From Bacteroidota bacterium (lineage in GTDB: Bacteria > Bacteroidota > Ignavibacteria > Tepidaquicellales > Tepidaquicellaceae), in NCBI GenBank assembly GCA_023429265.1, contig JAEYVS010000242.1, positions 1 through 8,721 of the forward strand: 8,721 nucleotides of DNA. The letters are read 5' to 3'. The stretch's first letter is position 1, and the number at the start of each line of letters is the position of its first letter. The translations under genes and the position numbers were made by a program. Below are positions 1-4,518 of the stretch, piece after piece. The notes under the pieces are model-generated. The model saw only the letters and a program-made list of their open reading frames with translations, did not search any database and was not told the origin of the DNA.

Positions 1-91
1 TGTGCTTGCTTTTTTGCTATATGTTCTGTTAAAAATATGTTGAAATTGATGTCCAATGTGGGTTATTAAATTGTAATATGGTTTTTGTTTA

Positions 92-120
92 TTGATATTT
101 TCGATATATTAATATATTTT
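92..120 (+). promoter_or_regulatory. Possible sigma-70-like promoter upstream of the STAS gene
   Basis: TTGATA at 92-97 (5 of 6 matches to TTGACA) is followed after 17 bp by TATTTT at 115-120 (4 of 6 to TATAAT). It sits 25 bp before the STAS start codon. The whole 1-144 stretch is very AT-rich and contains no gene, so chance matches are likely. No clear Bacteroidota-type TTTG/TAnnTTTG pair at the usual spacing was found. Confidence 0.25.
104..117. repeat. 14-bp perfect AT palindrome in the STAS leader
   Basis: ATATATTAATATAT is its own reverse complement and overlaps the possible -10 region. It could be an operator half-site pair, or simply a by-product of the AT-rich sequence. Nothing else in the window repeats it. 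Confidence 0.3.
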
Positions 121-144
121 AACAAACCAAAATACTAGAAAATT

Positions 145-498
145 ATGCCAAAAGTAGATCTCGAGCTCCTTCATGACGGCATAGCTGTCCTAAAACCCAA
201 AGGGAATTTTGTAGGAGGCGATGAAACTGATGATTTGAAACAGGAAATAGCTAAACTTCAGGAACAGGGTAATTTGAAACTTGTAATTGATTTAGGTGAT
301 GTATTGTATTTGAATAGTACCGCACTCGGAGTATTAATTTCTGCACACGCAAACTACTCAAAAAGAGAAGGAACTGTTAAAATCTGCCAGCTTAATAAAA
401 ATCTTGAAAACCTTTTTGTAATCACAAAACTTGCTTTAATATTCGATTCATACGCTACATTAGATGAAGCCGTAAAAAGCTTTTCCGAGGGCAAATAG
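145..498 (+). CDS. STAS-domain protein, anti-sigma factor antagonist-like
   Basis: A 117-residue single-domain STAS protein resembling SpoIIAA/RsbV anti-anti-sigma factors, which are switched by phosphorylation of a serine and bind a partner anti-sigma kinase. The fold pattern is visible: strand near 13-20 (IAVLKPKGNF), helix near 26-41, strand LKLVIDLGDV near 44-53, then the switch loop NSTALGVLI at 57-65. Ser58 falls at the classical SpoIIAA phosphosite position; the preceding residue is Asn57 instead of the usual Asp. No signal peptide or membrane segment, so cytosolic. ATG start without a recognisable Shine-Dalgarno. It lies 90 bp before exbB with a possible weak terminator between, so the two may be separate units. 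No partner kinase, anti-sigma factor or phosphatase is in the window, so its regulatory target is unknown. Confidence 0.88.
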   Translation: MPKVDLELLHDGIAVLKPKGNFVGGDETDDLKQEIAKLQEQGNLKLVIDLGDVLYLNSTALGVLISAHANYSKREGTVKICQLNKNLENLFVITKLALIFDSYATLDEAVKSFSEGK

Positions 499-521
499 TT
501 TTTCCCGGCTTGATTTTTTTT
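485..521 (+). terminator. Possible weak intrinsic terminator after the STAS gene
   Basis: An imperfect stem overlaps the end of the STAS gene: CC, a two-base bulge, GGG, one-base bulge, AAA, loop TAGTT, then TTTCCCGG. A run of eight T (514-521) follows after a 5-nt gap. The bulges and the gap make it weak, but a promoter for exbB would fit in the AT-rich stretch that follows (525-560, with a poor TTTACT / TAATAT pair). Confidence 0.35.
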
Positions 522-572
522 GCTTTTACTTAAAAACATTTTAAAAAATAATATAAAACCTTTGATTAACCC

Positions 573-578
573 AGGAGG
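573..578 (+). promoter_or_regulatory. Perfect Shine-Dalgarno site of exbB
   Basis: AGGAGG lies 10 nt before the exbB ATG. It is the full anti-Shine-Dalgarno match, stronger than the sites of the two exbD genes, and it fixes the exbB start. It suggests high translation of exbB. Confidence 0.85.
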
Positions 579-588
579 TTTATTCTAG

Positions 589-1371
589 ATGAAACAATCT
601 GCATTCACAATTGTACTCGTGTTAATTTCTTTAGTTGTTTCCGCTATAGTATTTTACTTTGTATTCGGAAACCCCGCAAACTTTGATGAAACAGGTGCTG
701 TCCCATTAAACATTATGGGCGCTGTTTATCATGGTGGTCCGGTTGTTATAGTTCTTATGGCTCTCAGTATTATGGTTATTACATATACAATTGAGAGACA
801 GCTTTCTCTAAGCAAAGCAAGAGGAAAAGGTCCTATCGAGCCTTTCTTAAAGAAAGTCCAACACCTTCTTACTGAGGGTGATATCGAAGGTGCTATGGCC
901 GAATGTGATAAGCAAAAAGGTTCCATTGCCAATATTCTCAAACAGGGTCTCGAAAGATACCAGGTTTTAGCTGGCAATCAGAAACTCGAACCCGAAGAAA
1001 AACTTCAGGAAGTACAAACAGCTATCGAAGAAGCTATGATGCTCGAAGTTCCTCTCTTAGAGAGAAATCTCGTTGCTCTGTCTACTATCGCTTCTGTTTC
1101 TGTACTTGTTGGTCTTTTCGGAACGGTAGTTGGTATGATCAGAGCGTTCCAGGCTCTTGCAGCTGCTGGAACACCTAATGCTGCTGAACTTTCAGGCGGT
1201 ATCTCTGAAGCTCTTATCAATACTGCAGGTGGTCTGTTCGGCGCTATCGTTGGTACTATTGCTTACAACGTATATACTACTAAAGTTAGCAACATTACTT
1301 ATATGATCGATGAAGCTACTTATAATATGCTTCAGATTTTAGCATTCAGATCGAGAAAAGCACAGGCTTAA
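589..1371 (+). CDS. exbB: MotA/TolQ/ExbB family proton channel protein
   Basis: Inner-membrane stator/channel subunit that with ExbD uses the proton gradient to drive TonB-type or Tol-type energy transfer to the outer membrane. The 260-residue protein has four apparent membrane segments: about 6-27, 49-67, 161-184 and 203-229. The first is extra compared with the three-segment E. coli ExbB; the loop between segments 2 and 3 (about 70-158) is cytoplasmic in the family. Signature residues are present: Thr179 in GLFGTVVGM (E. coli Thr148), Glu207 and Thr212 in SEALINTAGG (E. coli Glu176 and Thr181), and Asn227 in AYN. The start is fixed by AGGAGG. All seven arginines use AGA and most alanines use GCT, unlike the mixed usage of downstream genes, suggesting high expression. 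It is followed by two exbD genes. TolQ is the main alternative name; no TonB or Tol partner is nearby to decide. Confidence 0.92.
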   Translation: MKQSAFTIVLVLISLVVSAIVFYFVFGNPANFDETGAVPLNIMGAVYHGGPVVIVLMALSIMVITYTIERQLSLSKARGKGPIEPFLKKVQHLLTEGDIEGAMAECDKQKGSIANILKQGLERYQVLAGNQKLEPEEKLQEVQTAIEEAMMLEVPLLERNLVALSTIASVSVLVGLFGTVVGMIRAFQALAAAGTPNAAELSGGISEALINTAGGLFGAIVGTIAYNVYTTKVSNITYMIDEATYNMLQILAFRSRKAQA

Positions 1372-1391
1372 TTCGTTAATTTATTGAAACC

Positions 1392-1428
1392 TATGGCTTT
1401 ATTTTCGTGTTAAAATTATAAAGCTATA
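1392..1428 (+). promoter_or_regulatory. Hairpin in the exbB-exbD intergenic region
   Basis: TATGGCTTTAT (1392-1402) pairs with ATAAAGCTATA (1418-1428): 11 base pairs including one G-U, with a 15-nt loop. It is not followed by a T-run, so it is not a normal intrinsic terminator. It lies between the exbB stop and the exbD Shine-Dalgarno (AGGA, 1433-1436). A role as transcript end-protector, processing site or translational damper is inference. Confidence 0.5.
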
Positions 1429-1447
1429 ATACAGGAAAAATTAAATT

Positions 1448-2023
1448 ATGGGAAAATCCAGATCAACAAAGAAACCGGGTATTAATATCGATATGACCCC
1501 GCTTGTTGACGTAATTATGCTTCTGCTCACTTTCTTTATGCTGACCGCTACATTTAAAGCTGCAGAGTCAGAACTCGTGGAGGTGTCACTTCCTCAGTCC
1601 GTTAATACCGACTCTACCAGGCTGCCGGAACAGGATATTCTGACTCTTACTCTTACACCGGCAGGAGATATATGGGTGGATGTTGACAGCTATGAAGTAA
1701 GAAAAGAAGTGTTCGGTGACGCGTTCGGTATTGGGTTGTATCATCCGGATTCAACTTCTAAAAGTGAGTTTGAATTGACAGGTAAAGTAGGTGATAAAGC
1801 TCTTAACAGATCAGTGCTGTTATTAGATAAAGAAGGCTTTGAAAAAGTCATTAATGACCTGAGGATCGCGCTAAAAAATATGTCTGATAATGCGAGAGAC
1901 TATAAGTTGGTGATCAAAGGCGACAGGGATGCCAATTACGGCGTCGTCGAAGATCTGATGACTTCATTAAAAGCGACTAAGAACACCCGATTTGCTTTGG
2001 TAACGGACCTTAAGTCCGATTAA
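1448..2023 (+). CDS. exbD: ExbD/TolR family protein, long form
   Basis: Partner of ExbB: a bitopic inner-membrane protein with a short cytoplasmic N-terminus, one transmembrane helix and a periplasmic domain. The family hallmark IDMTPLVDVIMLLLTFFML spans about 14-32, with the ion-carrying Asp at position 21 (equivalent to E. coli ExbD Asp25). The C-terminal part (YKLVIKGDRDANYGVVEDLM, about 152-171, then ALVTDLKSD at the end) matches the usual periplasmic domain ending. At 191 residues it is about 50 longer than E. coli ExbD; the extra length lies in the middle, about 80-140, within the periplasmic part. ATG start with a modest AGGA site 11 nt upstream. It follows exbB by 76 bp and precedes a second exbD by 48 bp. 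Probably functions as a heteromeric or alternative pair with that second copy. Confidence 0.92.
   Translation: MGKSRSTKKPGINIDMTPLVDVIMLLLTFFMLTATFKAAESELVEVSLPQSVNTDSTRLPEQDILTLTLTPAGDIWVDVDSYEVRKEVFGDAFGIGLYHPDSTSKSEFELTGKVGDKALNRSVLLLDKEGFEKVINDLRIALKNMSDNARDYKLVIKGDRDANYGVVEDLMTSLKATKNTRFALVTDLKSD
1514..1545 (+). repeat. Direct repeat copy 1 (exbD transmembrane segment)
   Basis: This 32-bp stretch encoding IMLLLTFFMLT in the first exbD matches 2186-2217 in the second exbD at 30 of 32 bases; both differences are third-position synonymous changes. Leucine codon choices are largely shared although six codons are available. Confidence 0.8.
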
Positions 2024-2033
2024 AATTTAAAAA

Positions 2034-2069
2034 ATGGCTATTATTAAAAAAAATAACCGGGAGATTTAA
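2034..2069 (+). other. Possible 11-codon mini-ORF before the second exbD
   Basis: ATG at 2034 opens a frame encoding MAIIKKNNREI that stops at 2067-2069, two bases before the ATG of the second exbD. The GGGAG site (2059-2063) of that exbD lies inside it. It has no ribosome site of its own. It may be a coupling or leader peptide, a relic N-terminus (its lysine-rich sequence resembles ExbD N-termini), or chance. Confidence 0.2.
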
Positions 2070-2071
2070 TT

Positions 2072-2596
2072 ATGGCAGGTGGCGGTGGTTTCGAAGCTGC
2101 GGAGTCGTATAATAAACGGCAGAAAAAATACCAGCGAGGAAAAAAGCTTGGCGTAAGAATTGACATGACACCTATGGTGGATGTTATTATGCTTCTGCTT
2201 ACTTTCTTTATGCTTACAACTACTCTGGCTACTCCCCAGGTGATGCAGATAAATTTGCCAAAAGGTGAAGAAGAGGATGTCGTAAAAGTTGAAGCCAATA
2301 ACGTTTTATACGTCAGGGTTTCAAAGCTTGGAAATATTTACTTCTCACAAGGTACTGCTGATAACCAGGAAACAGCTCCGGAAAACATAAATATTCAAAA
2401 CCTCAGGTCTGAACTCGAAGCAAGGCACAGAGCCAATCCCAATCTTATGATGCTCCTCAAATTCGATCGCGGTATGAAATACAATCTTATGGTTGATATT
2501 CTCGACGAGATCAATAGAGCTGAAATTGATAAAAGATACACTTTCATGCCAATGGAAGGGCTCGACTTTGAAATTGTTGAAAGAGCAGGCGGATAA
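2072..2596 (+). CDS. exbD: ExbD/TolR family protein, second copy
   Basis: Second ExbD-like subunit, 174 residues. The cytoplasmic N-terminus (1-29) is longer than in copy one, glycine-rich then strongly basic (NKRQKKYQRGKK, 14-25). The hallmark IDMTPMVDVIMLLLTFFMLT is at 30-49, with the proton-pathway Asp at 37. The periplasmic domain follows, with LLKFDRGMKYNLMVDILDEI (about 133-152) in place of the usual pattern around the dimer-forming helix. ATG start is supported by GGGAG 8 nt upstream. It ends the exbB-exbD-exbD unit; the intrinsic terminator begins 20 bp after its stop. Outside the membrane segment its sequence differs clearly from the first copy, so the duplication is old or the copies have specialised. 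No tonB follows, unlike many TonB loci. Confidence 0.92.
   Translation: MAGGGGFEAAESYNKRQKKYQRGKKLGVRIDMTPMVDVIMLLLTFFMLTTTLATPQVMQINLPKGEEEDVVKVEANNVLYVRVSKLGNIYFSQGTADNQETAPENINIQNLRSELEARHRANPNLMMLLKFDRGMKYNLMVDILDEINRAEIDKRYTFMPMEGLDFEIVERAGG
2186..2217 (+). repeat. Direct repeat copy 2 (exbD transmembrane segment)
   Basis: Partner of the 1514-1545 copy, 30 of 32 bases identical, in the same reading frame and encoding the same eleven residues of the ExbD membrane helix. Confidence 0.8.
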
Positions 2597-2616
2597 TTTA
2601 TTTTTAATTTGATTAT

Positions 2617-2649
2617 AAGCGGTATCCCGAAAGGTTTACCGCTTTTTTT
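2617..2649 (+). terminator. Intrinsic terminator after the exbB-exbD-exbD unit
   Basis: AAGCGGTA (2617-2624) pairs with TACCGCTT (2637-2644), eight perfect pairs. The loop of 12 nt can add an inner CC/GG pairing. A run of seven T (2643-2649) follows directly. It separates the ion-motor genes from the VOC gene. Confidence 0.88.
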
Positions 2650-2691
2650 ATATACTAACCTTTATTTAAATTTAACTATCAACTATAAAAT

Positions 2692-3111
2692 ATGACAAAT
2701 CATCCGTTCCATTTTTCATTTTTAATTACTGACATTGCACAGGCAAGAAAATTTTATGGCGAAACCCTTGGTTGTCCTGAAGGAAGAAGCACAGATTCGT
2801 GGATAGATTTCGATTTCTATGGAAATCAGCTTTCCCTGCACATTACCGATTCTGTGCCCGAGGCAGAGATGTGCGGAGTGGTTGATACAATAGCTGTACC
2901 CATTCCCCACTTTGGCTGTATCATACCCTGGGACGGCTTCCATCAACTCGCCGGAAAGCTCGAAAACGCAGGCGCTGAATTCATCATAAAGCCTACTACA
3001 AGATATGCAGGAGAGCCGGGTGAGCAGGCAACTATGTTCTTTAAAGACGGATGCGGCAACAGCCTTGAAATGAAAAGCTTCCGTCACCCTGAACATATTT
3101 TCACCAAATAA
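2692..3111 (+). CDS. VOC-family metalloprotein, extradiol dioxygenase-like (COG3565 type)
   Basis: A 139-residue vicinal-oxygen-chelate fold protein, one pair of beta-alpha-beta-beta-beta modules. The opening HPFHFSFLITDIAQARKFYG (4-23) and the closing GEQATMFFKDGCGNSLEMK (110-128) match the uncharacterised dioxygenase-like group COG3565, recognised from memory. Likely metal ligands are His7 (start of the first module), His73 in VPIPHFG (69-75) and Glu126 in LEMK. Cytosolic; no signal peptide. The substrate is unknown: members of the wider fold include glyoxalases, dioxygenases and antibiotic-binding proteins. ATG start at 2692 without a Shine-Dalgarno site. It stands between a strong terminator upstream and a weaker hairpin downstream, so it is probably transcribed alone, although no convincing promoter was seen in the 42-bp gap after the terminator. 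Confidence 0.85.
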   Translation: MTNHPFHFSFLITDIAQARKFYGETLGCPEGRSTDSWIDFDFYGNQLSLHITDSVPEAEMCGVVDTIAVPIPHFGCIIPWDGFHQLAGKLENAGAEFIIKPTTRYAGEPGEQATMFFKDGCGNSLEMKSFRHPEHIFTK

Positions 3112-3121
3112 TAATTCAGGT

Positions 3122-3153
3122 GGATGAATTCATCCCCTTGGGGATTACTTTTT
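3122..3153 (+). terminator. Possible terminator after the VOC gene, overlapping a palindrome
   Basis: ATCCCC (3132-3137), two bases, GGGGAT (3140-3145), then TTACTTTTT form a short GC-rich hairpin with a T-rich tail. The perfect palindrome GGATGAATTCATCC (3122-3135) overlaps its left arm, so the two hairpins exclude each other. Termination is plausible but the T-run is interrupted. Confidence 0.5.
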
Positions 3154-3216
3154 AGCCAAAAATTGTATCTGTAATTTATTAACTTATGGCTGATATGCTT
3201 AAACAAGATACAAGAT

Positions 3217-4026
3217 TTGATTAAATATTATCTCCGTTTTGCTTATTTATGTGTCATTCTACTTGCCATTTTGGGAGCAGCTGGGCTTTCTTATGCCCAG
3301 CAGTCTCAGCCTCAGCAGCGTGCCCCTGATAAGATCGATAAATACGTCGTCGATAAGACCGGCACTCTCACACAGGACCAGATAAATTACCTGATGAAAA
3401 AGCTGGTGAATTTCGAAAAGGAAACCTCAAACCAGCTGGTAGTCGTTGTGATACCTTCCCTTAATGGGGAACCAATAGAGCAGGTGGCTTTCAGGCTCGC
3501 TGAAGAAAATAATGTCGGGCAAAAAGGAAAGGACAATGGTGTGCTGCTCCTTATTGCTATGAATGACAAAAAGATGCGTATAGAGGTCGGCTATGGACTC
3601 GAGGGATCATTGCCGGATGCTACAGCGCTTTCAATAATTAATAACGAGATTAAACCCGAATTCCAGAAGGGCGATTTTTTCACCGGTATTGACAATGGTG
3701 TCGAAGCCATCATTTCCGCTACGAAGGGAGAATACACCCCCGAAGAAAGCGGTGACGGCTTTGATATTGGTATCTGCGGCATACCTTTTTTTGTGATAGG
3801 CATATTTGGCGTGATATTCTTTATGATTGTATTCTCTGTCATCCAGAGCATATTTGGATGCGGCAAAGGATGGACTAAAGGCGGCAGCGCTAAAAGCGGA
3901 GCCGGTGGCTGGTGGAGCAGCGGCAGTGGTAGCAGTTGGTCGAGCGGTAGCTCAGGAAGCAGTTTCGGAGGTTTCTCGGGCGGTGGTGGCTCTTTTGGCG
4001 GAGGCGGTGCCAGCGGAGGCTGGTAA
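3217..4026 (+). CDS. TPM-domain protein (YgcG family), secreted and membrane-anchored with a Gly/Ser/Trp-rich tail
   Basis: A 269-residue envelope protein. In order: signal peptide with Lys3 and Arg7 and a hydrophobic core 8-24, likely cleaved after Ala27; TPM domain about 40-171, including the hallmark MRIEVGYGLEGSLPDA at 120-135; a hydrophobic transmembrane segment about 186-211 flanked by Cys187 and Cys215; and a tail of about 54 residues (216-269) almost wholly Gly and Ser with Trp at 219, 232, 233, 241 and as the last residue. The TPM domain would sit outside the inner membrane and the tail inside. TPM domains were named after a plant thylakoid protein reported to have phosphatase activity and also linked to photosystem II repair; the bacterial role is not settled. 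The start is TTG at 3217, the first usable codon giving a complete signal peptide; no Shine-Dalgarno is evident. It opens the operon running through lptD and dapF. Confidence 0.87.
   Translation: MIKYYLRFAYLCVILLAILGAAGLSYAQQSQPQQRAPDKIDKYVVDKTGTLTQDQINYLMKKLVNFEKETSNQLVVVVIPSLNGEPIEQVAFRLAEENNVGQKGKDNGVLLLIAMNDKKMRIEVGYGLEGSLPDATALSIINNEIKPEFQKGDFFTGIDNGVEAIISATKGEYTPEESGDGFDIGICGIPFFVIGIFGVIFFMIVFSVIQSIFGCGKGWTKGGSAKSGAGGWWSSGSGSSWSSGSSGSSFGGFSGGGGSFGGGGASGGW
3862..4023 (+). repeat. Low-complexity Gly/Ser coding tract
   Basis: This stretch codes the tail of the first TPM protein and is rich in GGC, GGT, AGC and GGA codons in imperfect repeats. Its antisense reads as a proline-rich false frame. 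Such tails ending in an aromatic residue are common in this family. Confidence 0.8.
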
Positions 4027-4040
4027 TTAACTTTTAAAAT

Positions 4041-4499
4041 ATGAGCGTTAAATTTCTCAAAAAATTCCTTTCTGACGAAGACCTTAAAAAGATTTCTCTC
4101 GAAATTGCCAAGGTCGAAAGCAAAACATCGGGAGAGCTGCGTGTATGCCTCAAAAACAAGCGTGGTATACTCCAGGGTAAGTATACTCCCCGTGAACTGG
4201 CTATTAACGAGTTTATGGTCGCCGAAATGGATAATACAAAAGATAAAACGGGAGTGCTGATTTTCATCCTCTTCGGTGAAAGAAAATTTGAAATAGTTGC
4301 CGACGAAGGCATAAACAATAAGATCCCCGATGACAGATGGCACGATATTGAAGTCGAAATGACAGAAGACTTTAAAAAAGGAATGTTCCTCGAAGGTATA
4401 TTAGCTGCAGTAAATGCAATTGGTGATGTACTCGTTCACGAGTTTCCTGCTTCAGGCGATGACCACGATGAACTTTCCAATGAGGTAATTTTAAAATAA
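4041..4499 (+). CDS. TPM-domain protein, soluble cytosolic type
   Basis: A 152-residue protein with one TPM domain and neither signal peptide nor membrane segment. Family features seen: an N-terminal helix FLSDEDLKKISLEIAKVE (9-26), the strand SGELRVCLK (30-38), DKTGVLIFILFGERKFEIVA (68-87), and DEGINNKIPDDRW (88-100), the counterpart of the Gly-rich hallmark in the first protein. A short acidic tail follows (about 139-148). ATG start 14 nt after the upstream TPM gene, no clear Shine-Dalgarno, so probably translationally coupled. In Bacteroidota-like genomes a secreted and a soluble TPM gene commonly lie beside a lemA gene, as I recall; no lemA is seen here. Function unknown; it probably works with the preceding protein. 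The next gene is lptD, 19 nt downstream. Confidence 0.85.
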   Translation: MSVKFLKKFLSDEDLKKISLEIAKVESKTSGELRVCLKNKRGILQGKYTPRELAINEFMVAEMDNTKDKTGVLIFILFGERKFEIVADEGINNKIPDDRWHDIEVEMTEDFKKGMFLEGILAAVNAIGDVLVHEFPASGDDHDELSNEVILK

Positions 4500-4518
4500 G
4501 GTAAAGATAATAAGAGCA

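Noticed and set aside
1..144. Possible partial gene at the left edge
   Set aside because: Very AT-rich with frequent stops in all frames and no recognisable peptide; treated as a leader region.
1005..1220. Minus-strand frames within exbB and other genes (for example 729-977, 4855-5169, 5911-6219, 6799-7113)
   Set aside because: Each lies wholly inside a strongly supported plus-strand gene, shows no family motif and has no ribosome site.
1425..1430. Perfect TATAAT before the first exbD
   Set aside because: Transcription would start near 1437, after the AGGA ribosome site, and no -35 element lies at the right distance. The bases are better explained as part of the right arm of the 1392-1428 hairpin.
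3217..4026. Naming the TPM proteins as phosphatases
   Set aside because: Phosphatase activity was reported for a plant TPM protein; nothing in this sequence shows catalytic residues that justify it here.
3827..4030. 67-codon plus-strand frame inside the first TPM gene
   Set aside because: Ala/Val-rich shadow of the Gly/Ser tract in another frame; the TPM frame is clearly the coding one.
3591..4343. 250-codon open frame on the minus strand across both TPM genes
   Set aside because: Its product is rich in runs of proline and leucine that are simply the antisense of the Gly/Ser tail codons. It crosses two well-supported genes and has no recognisable domain.
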